A stretch of DNA of 64,000 nt from contig NC_135551.1 of the NCBI RefSeq assembly GCF_964340395.1, forward strand, positions 10,891,879 to 10,955,878, read 5' to 3'. The notes beneath the pieces were generated by a model. It searched no databases and was not told where the DNA came from. It saw only the letters and a list, made by a program, of their open reading frames with translations. The DNA comes from Glandiceps talaboti. Lineage: Eukaryota; Hemichordata; Enteropneusta; Spengelidae. Made by a program: the position numbers and the translations under genes. Positions 53,995-64,000 of this stretch are shown one piece after another. The stretch's first letter is position 1, and every line of letters starts with the position of its first letter.

Positions 53995-54844
53995 TCATTT
54001 CAACAGATTTATTATTATTATTCGTTTATTAGTCCTCAAAGGATACATAGTTTTAATAAAATACATTTATAGTACATTCAAAAAGATTGAATGATTTAGA
54101 TTTCCAGGGAAATATATCCCCAAGGTACTTTCTACCTATTAAAGGAATGATATTCCTTGAAATAAATGTTATTTTCATAAACATTTAATTCTGGAAAGTC
54201 ATTTGATGGTACAGTTTTACATCACCTACATTTCAGAGAAAAATCACACTGAACTACTTCCCACATTCTTAACACTTCTAATTATCTTATTCAGCATTCA
54301 CTGAATGCATATGCATTTCTTGGTGGTTCTCTGAAATCGCACATAATGTAGGTAACGTTAAATTATAAAATTACTCTCTAGAACCCATAGTTTACAAAAG
54401 TGATATCATTTCCTGCAGTAGTGTTTTCCCTTAATATTAAAGCCAATTATATCATTATTTTATTTCATGAAATGGTTGCTGTGTATAATTCCATTGCTAT
54501 TTGGAAGAGATGGAAAGAAACCCAAAAAAGTGCATTCATTGTATGACATTTAAATTGAGAAGACCCCTTCTTTTATAAGTTATCAGTACATTATATTTTG
54601 AAATCGGGTTTAGTTTCACATCACCAGTCGCAGTTTATGTATTAGAATGGTATTCCAATGTTTGTGTGCCAGTGTTTTAATTTTCTTATTCATGTATTAA
54701 AGATGAAATTATTCCAATATTGCCTTCATCTAAGAATTTTAAGTCTTCTTGTTTGAAACAGATTATTTGAAGCTTGTTGCAACTAGTATGTCATTTAATT
54801 CCTTGTGTCATTTTTTGTGTTATGGAAGGTTTGTTTTAATAATG
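53995..54844 (-). mobile_element. ~850-bp insertion with an AAT-type tail
   Basis: Missing from the paralogous Rec5-Rec6 interval, where TTTATTTTG joins TTCATAAAGTAAAG at 35785. Read on the minus strand it ends in GACTAATAAACGAATAATAATAATAAAT, split here as GACTAATAAACG then (AAT)n, typical of a non-LTR retroposon 3' end. No coding frame survives. Confidence 0.5.
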
Positions 54845-57156
54845 TTTCATAAAGTAAAGTAAAGTAAATTAAAATGATGCCTTGCTAGCAAATAATTTTC
54901 TATATCGTCTTTTAATTGAAATGTTTTGATATCGCTGTGTGTTGGTTTGAAGACTAGTGGATCTAATAATCACGGGTATCCAACTTTTGAGATATAACTC
55001 ACTATTTAAACTATATGTCTTTATTTAAAGATACACCTTTGATTTATCGTACCCTTTTTATGTCAGTTTAGTCATGAAGAACTGCACTTAAATTCTTTAA
55101 TTCTGGAAATATTCTTAATTTGTATCATTTTGCTTCACCTTTAATAAAAGGTGACACAATTCCTTATGTAAACATTTGATTGTTTCACTTTGTTGTTTTT
55201 TATTAGTTTTAAAAACCCATTGTATTTCCTCTGACTTTGCCATCTAACTGACAAACAAACATGGTCAGCGAGCAATTACACCTAAGAGTATTCAAGAATA
55301 CAAAGTTTCAGAAGGATAAATGTCAAAATTAGTACAAATGTCATACAAATAAGAAAGCCAATGATAATGGTTTATTTCACCATTACATGGTGCCCTACAC
55401 AGTTTAAATACACAAACAATGTTCTTTTTAGAACACAGAGATAAAAATATGGACATATAAAATATAGATCTACAAGCATAGAAGGAACATTAAAATGCAA
55501 ACGGACATGTCAACAACAAGTCTTAAATTGTAGACAACCTGTACCGTACTATTATCCTGTCAGTTCATTCTGCATTTCTTGGCATCACAGTGTTGTTGCT
55601 TGGAACTTTCAAGTCCATCTTAACTGATACTGTCACTGGTTATGTCAAGCAGTGTCTTGGGTAGTTGACGAACACGTACACATACCCAGTCTTCCACAAA
55701 AGTACTCAAAAATAAGCTACAGGAGCCGTCGTCCTTAGAGCGCCACCTATCATCTAGGTGAATTTATGATGGCGGTTTGAGGTTTGTATAAGGTTGGGAA
55801 TATATCCCTTTCACGTAGTTTATATAGAGTCTCACGTACTTATTAGAATTAGAATTAAATCATGGAATAGGCTGCTTTCATTTTTTATCATTATCTATGA
55901 TGTATTTCTATTTCGAACTTTCAAAATCGATGTAATTTTAAAGACTTATACCTTATAAAATCAATCAGACAACATAGAAGAACATGGTATATAGATTGGC
56001 ACTATACAAAGATCATCTTATACATACTAGTCCCAACTACCATCTTTCACTGACCGATTTCGTAGATTGAGAGAAAACTTTTCAATTTATTGGCATCAGT
56101 TTATCACATCGACAGACATGATTAAATCCATCGTCATTATAATCACAGGATTAATTATTTGTCAGTTTATTGGGTTAGTTTGCTAATCTGGACCATAACC
56201 CTTAGCAGAGGTCCTAAGAACCTGTGGACAAAGTAAGCCTAAATATATTACAATATTCATCAAGTTAAGACTTGGACATGTACACATGAAGCAATAAGTA
56301 TTTTTTATCGTTGGCTAACAAATCTCATATAAAGAATCGTGACTTAAACTTTATTCCTTGGTTTGATTTGGCGTATTTAGGATCCGAGGCATATATATGA
56401 CTATGCAGGCGCTCTTTTCCCTTAAAGGGGTATGAAGGATGGTATGGACGCTCCAGACGATGCATTTTACTAGGGTCTAATACATGTGTTGATACATAGA
56501 CGTCTGAAATGTTTTGACAGTAATAGACATATGTGTCCCTCCAACTGAGTGGTCTCGGGTGCACGACACATATTATGGGCAGAAATATCATAAATGAATT
56601 TCACAGATGGAGGTATGCATTATAACACATCATCAGTATTAAATCATAAAGGGAAATCCTCATTTCCATTGAATTATACTTTCACTAGCAGCTTGTTGGT
56701 TTGGACGTGGTTTGGGTTGCTACACATTTTATTTATGGTGTTTATTGACCTGTGTTTTTTCACTTGGAGAGCTTCTTACAGTTTACCTTAGATATGCAAA
56801 TATTTTTTTAACCTTAGATGACGCAAGACAGTGTGTCCACACAGAACGTAGACAACTGACAGCTTGTTGTACTGTAGGATATCTACGTTGGCACCAAACG
56901 TCGTGTGATGTAGTATATATCTCCACTAACTGGGAAAAATTTGCCTTTCAAAAGTGAAGCCAACAGGTTTTATCGTTACTAGCATCTAAGGTATGAGAGA
57001 AAAGGTATTTAACTTCATCCCAACAGACACATTATGTCATGGTGTAGCTTCCAAACATACAAAAAACTCTATTGTTAATGTGTGAATACATTATATCCAA
57101 TAAGTGGTTTTTACACTGTTGGCACCATTAGTATATTGACGTTTTCTACCACGATC
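54845..57156 (+). promoter_or_regulatory. Rec9 upstream region (type A)
   Basis: Homologous to the Rec6 upstream region. CTCF-like AGGTGGCGCT on the minus strand at 55739-55748, octamer ATGCAAAT near 56795, then ACCTTAGATGACGCAAGACAG and GTAGACAACTGACAGC. The distal part before about 55500 aligns with the Rec5-Rec6 interval. No additional gene seen. Confidence 0.5.
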
Positions 57157-59820
57157 ATGACTACCAATATATCATATATCATAACACTTGTGTTTCTGTA
57201 CTTGTATGTGACAAGCGTTTCATCAAACACCAACGAAATATTACTTGGACCAGCTGACAACAACCTGACTCTACAACAAGGAAGTAGTGGCCCAGTCTAC
57301 ATATTCCTAGATTTTCATGTCAGAAACCTGGAATCCGACTACAAGGTGTCATGGAAGAAAAATGGTGCTATCATTAGTGATAATTTTACACTTCGTCAGA
57401 GCCTTGGTGATTTCATAGACATTGATAGGTATGCTGTAGTAAGAGAATCACAAGGTGATACACAATACGCATTTAAAATACTCTATATAACTGAAGTAAC
57501 GGCACACATAGACAGAGGTGAATACCAATGTGTGATTACTGACCAATATGATACTGTTATCGCCGAATCACGTGTCGCGACTATAAACATCTACATTGCT
57601 CCGCTTAACGACACTGTAACATGTATGGTAAATGATACTGTTGTAACTATCAATGACCATACTGTAACTGTAGGTGCTATGACAACAATTGGATGTCGTA
57701 CTGATATATCTGGTGATCCACAAATCAACGTCCTGTTATCCCAACAAGATAACCCCATACAACTGTATACTACAACACGTGTTAATGAGTATTTAACGGT
57801 TGATATGGATTGGATTCCCAGTAAAGAGAATCAAAGTAGTGTGTTTATCTGTACAGCTAATCATCCTACATTTGATGAAACTAAGACATGTCAAATAGGA
57901 CCGTTTGATGTCCAGTACAGACCTAACGTCACAATAACACCAACTACGTATACAATAACATCAACCTCTGATAGAATAACATTTACTTGTAATGTTGATG
58001 CCAACCCTTCTGTACCAGTTAGTAGTTATATTTGGAAATTTGACAATAACACCCCTACGAGTACTCACGTTACTTATGTGAATAGTCTACAACATCTCCA
58101 ATTACACAGTTTTGAATCAAAAGACAATGGACTACACTCCTTAAGATGTTATGTCTCAAATTTTATTGGTACTAGTTCAATGACAGTACTAGTTCAAATT
58201 ATTATTAGTGTTCCTCAGTCCACCATACGTTCAACGCCCCAACCTCAATACCGTACTGCTACCAAGATTTCAAGAATAAGTAATAGTCTTCCAACTACTC
58301 GAGAATCTACGCGAGTTTCGGATTCAACGACTTCGACTGAACAAACAACAAGTGCAGAGCCACTAATGATAACTTCAGGAGTTTCAGATGAAGGCAATAC
58401 GACAGTAACCCCAACGGCATATGCAGACGAAACTACTGTCGAATTGAAGCTTACCTCCGAGACTTCAAACTCTGTATCTTTTATTGTTAACAGCCCAACT
58501 TCATTCGTACCTGAGAACACTTCGGACTATGAAAGACACAATAGGTCAAATAATACAAAATCGATCGCCGATAACATCCCAATACTAGCTGGTGGAATAG
58601 TAGGAGCATGTACTGTTATATTATCAATCATTTTGTTGATAGTTGGGGTCATTCGTCTTCACAAATCTCGACACACACGTAAAGCTACCCGTGAACCTGA
58701 AGACATGATGTCTATGAATGATCACACCGTTCCTATCGAACCAAATCCCTACAACGAGTTTGAATTCAGTGGCAGTTTTGAAAGTAGTCGCGACAGTATA
58801 GACCCCTCAACGGGTGTCCATATGAGCGCTGTGGGACGAGAAAAACCCGAAGGAGCTGCAAGTGTCGATGGTCCTTCACAACTACATGATGCTCATATTG
58901 ATGCACTGTATGCAAAGCCAATGAAAGGAGAACAGAAAAGTGAGTTACAAGGTTGCAAAGAAAATGGAATTGATAGACCTGATGTAGAAAATACAACTTC
59001 AGTTTCAGAGATGGATATAAGTGAGTCCTTGACAAGAAGTGACGATATCGACCTTGATATGTTGTATGCAAAACCAATGAAATTAAAAACTAAAGGCAAA
59101 ACAGATAAGAGTAGATACTCAGTAGAAACGCCGGATAACAAAAACTTGAATATAACTGATCAGAGATTTATCTCTGGTGATGACAATTTGGATGGAGGAA
59201 GTTCGTATATGCCCAACACAATGTATGCTTCTGAGACAAAAGCGTCTGAAGATGACTTCACTTTACCGCATCAAAGACAGACCACTTTTCACGGATCTGG
59301 ACAAAGAAATCCAAACCACATAGTTGAAGGAGGTCGTACAGATATGCAAGCAAGATCTTCATTAGGTGATGAAGATAATGTGTCTTTGACTCATAATCAC
59401 CCAACAGCTGATGACATCATCGGAGTGAATCATTATGAAATGGTCGATATGGGTTTTACTAAACCAAAAGTAAACAGCAAAGTGTGCGTCAATAAAGAGG
59501 GAAATACCAAGGAATCTGTATTCTCTGAAATGGATGATAAGAAGGAAGTACCAGATGAACTTAAACAGGCAGGAGAAAGACATTATGGTGGCGATCAATT
59601 ACAATCAAAAACCCCATCATCTCGATTTTCTTGTCTTCAGTCCAATCCTTTGTACGAAAGTGTAGATACAAGCATGCCCAAGAATGTTAATGAACGTGAC
59701 AATGAAGTTGGCGATAGAGTCAATTCAACGTTAAATGATGAACAGAGGGCATCTTCTACGTCCTGTTTGCAGGATAATCCTATGTACGAAAGTTTTGATG
59801 CGGTTAATATGTCGGAGTAA
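57157..59820 (+). CDS. Rec9: 3-Ig receptor with long multi-tyrosine tail (887 aa)
   Basis: The start is the ATG at 57157 (signal peptide MTTNISYIITLVFLYLYV). The frame is open upstream but without an ATG. Three Ig domains of the Rec5-9 group, with F53 in place of the first Ig1 cysteine and the extra pair in Ig2. Ser/Thr stalk and membrane span about 475-500 (GGIVGACTVILSIILLIVG). The tail has PNPYNEF, Y585-AKP, Y637-AKP, SSYMPN, NHYEMV, NPLY833 and NPMY877. It is close to Rec8 but keeps the tyrosine that Rec8 lost and lacks one repeat module. The last ~110 codons and the 3' flank are almost identical to Rec8, while the signal peptide and promoter match Rec6, so this is another mosaic gene. 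Confidence 0.87.
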   Translation: MTTNISYIITLVFLYLYVTSVSSNTNEILLGPADNNLTLQQGSSGPVYIFLDFHVRNLESDYKVSWKKNGAIISDNFTLRQSLGDFIDIDRYAVVRESQGDTQYAFKILYITEVTAHIDRGEYQCVITDQYDTVIAESRVATINIYIAPLNDTVTCMVNDTVVTINDHTVTVGAMTTIGCRTDISGDPQINVLLSQQDNPIQLYTTTRVNEYLTVDMDWIPSKENQSSVFICTANHPTFDETKTCQIGPFDVQYRPNVTITPTTYTITSTSDRITFTCNVDANPSVPVSSYIWKFDNNTPTSTHVTYVNSLQHLQLHSFESKDNGLHSLRCYVSNFIGTSSMTVLVQIIISVPQSTIRSTPQPQYRTATKISRISNSLPTTRESTRVSDSTTSTEQTTSAEPLMITSGVSDEGNTTVTPTAYADETTVELKLTSETSNSVSFIVNSPTSFVPENTSDYERHNRSNNTKSIADNIPILAGGIVGACTVILSIILLIVGVIRLHKSRHTRKATREPEDMMSMNDHTVPIEPNPYNEFEFSGSFESSRDSIDPSTGVHMSAVGREKPEGAASVDGPSQLHDAHIDALYAKPMKGEQKSELQGCKENGIDRPDVENTTSVSEMDISESLTRSDDIDLDMLYAKPMKLKTKGKTDKSRYSVETPDNKNLNITDQRFISGDDNLDGGSSYMPNTMYASETKASEDDFTLPHQRQTTFHGSGQRNPNHIVEGGRTDMQARSSLGDEDNVSLTHNHPTADDIIGVNHYEMVDMGFTKPKVNSKVCVNKEGNTKESVFSEMDDKKEVPDELKQAGERHYGGDQLQSKTPSSRFSCLQSNPLYESVDTSMPKNVNERDNEVGDRVNSTLNDEQRASSTSCLQDNPMYESFDAVNMSE

Positions 59821-60661
59821 AATGGTAGTATGGGTGACCAAATAAGAGACAGATGTAGACCTCCAGGAGATGAAACATTCTCTCTCACACATTATGTCTT
59901 AAAGTCAACCCTGTATATGTAATTGATATTCAAATATGATGCAGCTAATGGCAACGACGAAAGAGAATGTAGGTAAACAGACTCCGATACCATAAAATGA
60001 AAGGGTTTGCCTACAATAAAAGGTCGAACTATGCAGAGGTCATGACACCAGCCATCGTAGACGTTGTCATAATCACTGGAGTATGCTTCAAAGAACCCAC
60101 CGACGTATACGTCTCAATCAGTATTGTATAAGACTACTTACGCACTGTTAAGATATTGGAATTGAGGTATTAATACAATTAATTTGTTTACCACTGGTTT
60201 CTTACCTAGTAATACACCACAAACTTTTAGTAATTTCTAACTTAATTTCATACTAAAATTTTCAGCTGTACGTAGCCATTGCTTGTGTAACCATGGAAAC
60301 AAACATACCAATATAATTATTTTTATTTCATGACGGAGACAATAGGAATGTCGCAATCTGTCAAATATTCAAATATCTATTTACTCCAGATAAATTGTTT
60401 TTTTTTATGAATTGTGTGTCACGTCTAAGGTTTGTGTGTCTCTTTTTACAGTCCATTTAACATGCTGTCATGCTGAAATTCTTTCATTTGAGTCTCGAAT
60501 TATTTTAATAACATCTAGGTTTCCAATTTGACTAAATCGCTCTGTTTAATGACGATATTTTAAAATATCAATATACAGGATGAATATTATCAGAATATAT
60601 CATGATAATTACACTTAAACTGATGTGTATATAACCCACATTTACACATACAACTAGTCAG
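59481..60661 (+). repeat. Near-identical Rec9 tail end and 3' flank (copy 2)
   Basis: Counterpart of 51200-52380. Divergence rises sharply after about 60660. Confidence 0.85.
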
Positions 60662-61423
60662 TCTTTTGGGGTAGATTTGAGTTAAATAGTTTCACCACCA
60701 ATATATCCACATATACAAGTGCTTATTTCACAATGCGTGCTACTTTTAGCTCGTTTTATTTCAAGCATAAATTATTCAAGACGTTTTGAAGACCATAGCA
60801 TGATAGCTACTTATACTTTACGAACGACACACACCTTGAGTAAAGACATAGAAAGAGACCAGGGGTCATAAGGTCACTCGTTTGCATTTTTCTTTACAAT
60901 GCTTTGGTTATTTCCTGTTCAGGTCTTTTCAGAAGTAGGCTTACATGTACAAGTACTTCAACACAGATGGTGTCCACACCCATTCTTTGCATTCACAGTT
61001 TTGTTATTGATTATTTCCATTGCTAAGTGTGTGATGTAACTATCAACAAGTGAGGAAAAGCTATATTACATGCAATGTTGTTGGTAAGAAGTATTATGAA
61101 ATGAAATGAAAATATAATTTTACTGTTAGTATACTATTTCGGTTAAACAGACAGACTATGCGATTATATTAATCAGAAAATCCAGTGATATATACATTAA
61201 GGTTTGTTTTGTATGATAAAGTTTTCTAAACCAATTAAGAGGGACGTCTCTATAATGCATATATATAGCTTCATTAGTATTTCACAACAGGCTCTGATGA
61301 GTTATATATCTGTAGTATATAATGTGTACAATCTCCTAGGAATATGTTAACTGTCAGTGTTTCCAAATCATGAATTATTGGTAAACTATTGTAAATATGT
61401 TGTATGCACCTCTGAACATCACA

Positions 61424-61453
61424 CGTACGTAGGTACGTAGGTACGTACGTACG

Positions 61454-61487
<34 letters not shown>

Positions 61488-61494
61488 GACACAG
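61424..61494. repeat. (GTAC)n/(CATA)n/(CA)n compound microsatellite
   Basis: ACGTACGT units, then CATA, then CA. The GTAC core is self-complementary. Confidence 0.9.
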
Positions 61495-62750
61495 GTCAAA
61501 ACAATAAATTTTTCAGAAAAGATTAGATTTATTTCATAAAACCTTTCTTACAATTCCAGAAAGACAACCTTCAGAAATTACACACACAAAATAATTATAA
61601 ATTTTATTAACAATTTATATAAGATTAATTAATTCATTACGGGAAGAGATAATCATTGATATTGATGTGGACGGAAATATTATACAGAGAATGTAAAAAT
61701 AAGTACTAATTCTAATATTTTCCAATTTATGCAATTCAAAGGATATGTCAAATATGGACATCAATTTTTTTAACAAAACTGAGGAGTTTCTCCTCATCTT
61801 TCAATAAATACAAATGCTTATGCCATCGTCATTTGTCCTTTACAATTATTTTAAAGTTTAAACGCAAAACATCATATCGACAATAATTATCTTTCATGGG
61901 GACGGATATAGTAATCACTAAGTGAAAGACAAGTTTGGTTGCGTGCACGCTTCATTTTGAATACCTTGCTTCCATAGAAAGCCTTACCGACACCCTTTTA
62001 CCCCTGTTTTCATAAAGAATAGTCCCACCCACCCAACCATTTGGATCAATAAGGTTAAGCTATACAATGGGGTAAAAGGGTGAAACCCTAAGCATTTTGT
62101 CTCAAACAGACATCTGATATGTACCCTTCCAATGATAAGCTGGGATTAGTTCTTTTCAAGGCATACACAGTAAAATATTGTTAAAGTTTTTCAAGTTCCT
62201 GGATATAGTTGTCAAATAATGATTATTTAGTCAAACTTATTTTTCTTTAATATACTGAATAATCTTCCATTTGTCTTCTTGGATATCTGTGTTCTAGATG
62301 TTTTGAACTTTAAAAACATAATGAATATAGAAAAAAATGAATATATACTGAATATAATGCATTCTTACCTTAAACAAAAGAAATGTTACCATGAAAAGAA
62401 ATTTATATTGTACAATCTACTACAGCAGATGAAACTTTTACAATGCATGCCTTGAAACTATGTAATGGGAATAACTGTTATGTACATATTATACTAGCAG
62501 TGAGTCTAGAATGATTATAGCGTTGCTTGATTTGCTAATGTGTGGAAAGGGATTTTTACTTCCTTAGCTGGTGGTGACATCAGAGAATGGCATATCTCTG
62601 AATAATTTGATGAACATCGCACATACCAATGACATGTTTGTTTGCTGTATCACCACTGTACCGATTATTGAAATGTTCTGAATATTGTTGAACTTTGTTG
62701 TATTAGTATATTCTGTAGAATAAATCTGTTTTGCATGATATTGCTTCTCA

Positions 62751-62908
62751 ACATATTAGCATTTTATTACTCATGATGTATTGCATGTGGTTGTACCTGG
62801 ATGTATTAGCATTTTGTTGACCATGATGCATTGCATGTGGTTGTACCTGGATGTATTAGCATTTTGTTGATCATGATGTATTACTTGTTGTTGATGTTAC
62901 ACCTGGAT
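62751..62908. repeat. 50-bp minisatellite, about three units
   Basis: Units at 62751, 62801 and 62851 share TATTAGCATTTT, CATGATG and TTGCATGTGGTTGTACCTGG. The third has drifted after 62880. Confidence 0.9.
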
Positions 62909-63345
62909 AATTCTAAGTGCAGTGCCATGAATAGAAATCAGCCTGATACTCTACATGACATCCTACCTATCTACAATTTGGCATTGGTCAGAAAAATAAA
63001 AGTGAAATTAAAGCAGAATACATTCCACTGCATATCACTAGTGTCATTTGGTAAAGGAAGTGATTCTTCTAGTGTTAGAAGAGACATTGCATTCATTGCC
63101 TTGTGCTATGCTTGAAGCAGGTTAGCCATCATGCCCAATTAAAATGCAGCCAATGTGCCATGTGGTTACAGTGTTACATATATGTTGTTGCAATGTTGCT
63201 TATATGCTGTTACAGTGTTGCAGTTTGGCCATGCATATTTTAGTGTTGCTGGTTTGCCATGCAAACAATAAGCAATATAGACATTCAAAGAGAAGGGTCC
63301 ACACAGTCTGTAAAAAAAGACACATGCACAAAGAAACACAAAGAG

Positions 63346-63672
63346 CTAGTAAGGCCTGATAGTAGCTGAGAGCCCACGCACTGCCCATCTTTGCGCAGGT
63401 ACACTGTCATGGCGGACGTCCATAACCATGATTGGTTCACGTGGACAGATCCGTGACGGGTATACTGGACATGCGTAAGTCTCAGCTGCTTTCTGTGGGT
63501 CATTCAGTGCAGGTTTCTCACTCTGAGGCATGCACAACATGTGAATTATAGGTAGAGGGGTTGGACCATGCTTAGGTGGGGTGTCATGTAGTTCACCGGT
63601 TGTTTTCTCCCACGTACAACCCCACATGTAGATTCCATAGATGAACATCCCTTCTTGTGGTGGATCTCGAAC
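63346..63672 (-). CDS. Terminal exon of a dynein heavy-chain family protein
   Basis: The exon starts after a CAG acceptor (63675-63673 on the minus strand) in phase 0 and runs 108 codons to TAG at 63346. The sequence fits the extreme C-terminal region of dynein heavy chains: PPQEGMFIYGIYMWGCTW (usually EG.Y..GL.L.GA.W), a PLPIIHM strand, YACPVY, and a closing W..RGLSA stretch. The C-terminal region of these motor proteins packs against the AAA+ ring. The usual Lys/Arg-Thr after CPVY is replaced (PSRICPRE), so it is a divergent member, perhaps DNHD1-like or an axonemal chain; I cannot decide. Earlier exons lie right of the window. Confidence 0.78.
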   Translation of the reverse strand, partial: VRDPPQEGMFIYGIYMWGCTWEKTTGELHDTPPKHGPTPLPIIHMLCMPQSEKPALNDPQKAAETYACPVYPSRICPREPIMVMDVRHDSVPAQRWAVRGLSATIRPY

Positions 63673-64000
63673 CTGTCAAGTTTGAGAACAGAGAGACAAA
63701 CTCAGCCATTATGAAATATGACAATAAGAGTCAATTTTTCAACACAAACTACGACTTTTTCTTAAAGATTTATTGCATAAATGAAATCCTGTGTCATCTC
63801 CAATAGTTCCATCTGATGCATTTAGAGTGTACATCATGAGCTTAGTAGATGACTTTCCTTTACTTTCCTAGTATTAAGATAAACAAAAAACGTGTAGGTT
63901 ATATTTTGTGCTGTATAGCTATGTGTGATTTTATTTCGGAATATCTCATATGATTAACAAATTACAAGATGTGCTTCCCCGTGAATGTTATTAGGGACAC
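63673..64000 (-). other. Intron of the dynein heavy-chain family gene
   Basis: Lies directly upstream (on the minus strand) of the acceptor; AT-rich with stops in all frames. No donor site could be fixed within the window. Confidence 0.55.

Larger units (their letters stand above)
60662..63345. other. Intergenic right of the cluster
   Basis: No gene seen. Homology to the Rec8 flank fades near 61130. Two repeats are listed separately. The frame at 62831-63115 is open but shows no recognisable domain. The part just left of 63346 is the likely 3' UTR of the minus-strand dynein gene. Confidence 0.5.

Noticed and set aside
62751-62908. Possible CRISPR-like array
   Set aside because: Contiguous 50-bp tandem units without spacers, in an animal genome: a minisatellite.
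62831-63115. 94-codon frame near the dynein exon
   Set aside because: It starts inside the 50-bp minisatellite, has no recognisable domain and lies in the likely 3' region of the minus-strand gene.

Overview
The window looks like animal nuclear DNA: AT-rich, full of microsatellites, hairpin repeats and duplicated blocks, with spliced genes at both edges. I think it comes from a marine invertebrate, perhaps a deuterostome such as an acorn worm or lancelet. A lophotrochozoan is also possible, and the sequence alone does not settle the species. The left edge (324-1117, +) is the last exon of a DEDDh 3'-5' exonuclease of the type fused to vertebrate PML. The right edge (63346-63672, -) is the terminal exon of a dynein heavy-chain family protein.

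Between them (about 8.9-59.8 kb) lies a cluster of nine related cell-surface receptor genes, called Rec1 to Rec9 here. Each runs from signal peptide to cytoplasmic tail in one exon: three Ig-like domains, a Ser/Thr-rich stalk, one membrane span and a tyrosine-rich tail. Eight are on the + strand; Rec4 is on the - strand, head to head with Rec5. Two ectodomain groups are visible (Rec1-3 and Rec5-9, with Rec4 separate), and two main tail types. Rec1, 2, 6 and 7 have a 64-residue tail ending in a textbook ITAM (YQSL-x7-YMSL). Rec3, 5, 8 and 9 have long tails with YAKP (YxxP, Crk-type) and NPxY motifs, and Rec3 also ends in an ITIM followed by an ITSM. Both tail types occur on both ectodomain groups. 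The cluster therefore has the layout of vertebrate paired activating/inhibitory immune receptors (KIR, LILR, SIRP, Siglec), but built from intronless genes in what looks like an invertebrate.

The cluster is evolving quickly. Rec1 and Rec2 are practically identical over about 4.8 kb but differ in Ig1. Rec8 and Rec9 share an almost identical tail and 3' flank but have different upstream regions. Upstream type and tail type occur in all four combinations among Rec6-9. Rec5 has lost its last ~90 residues to in-frame stop codons, Rec4 has a reading-frame break in its tail, and Rec6-9 have lost the first Ig1 cysteine. Three or more insertions can be dated as younger than the duplications because the paralogous site is empty.

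The remaining DNA is intergenic: a 1.4-8 kb stretch of degenerate dispersed repeats, (CATA)n arrays just upstream of Rec1, 2 and 3, purine-rich minisatellites near 27 kb, and several hairpin (MITE-like) elements. The domain calls and the signalling model come from motif reading, not from searches or expression data.
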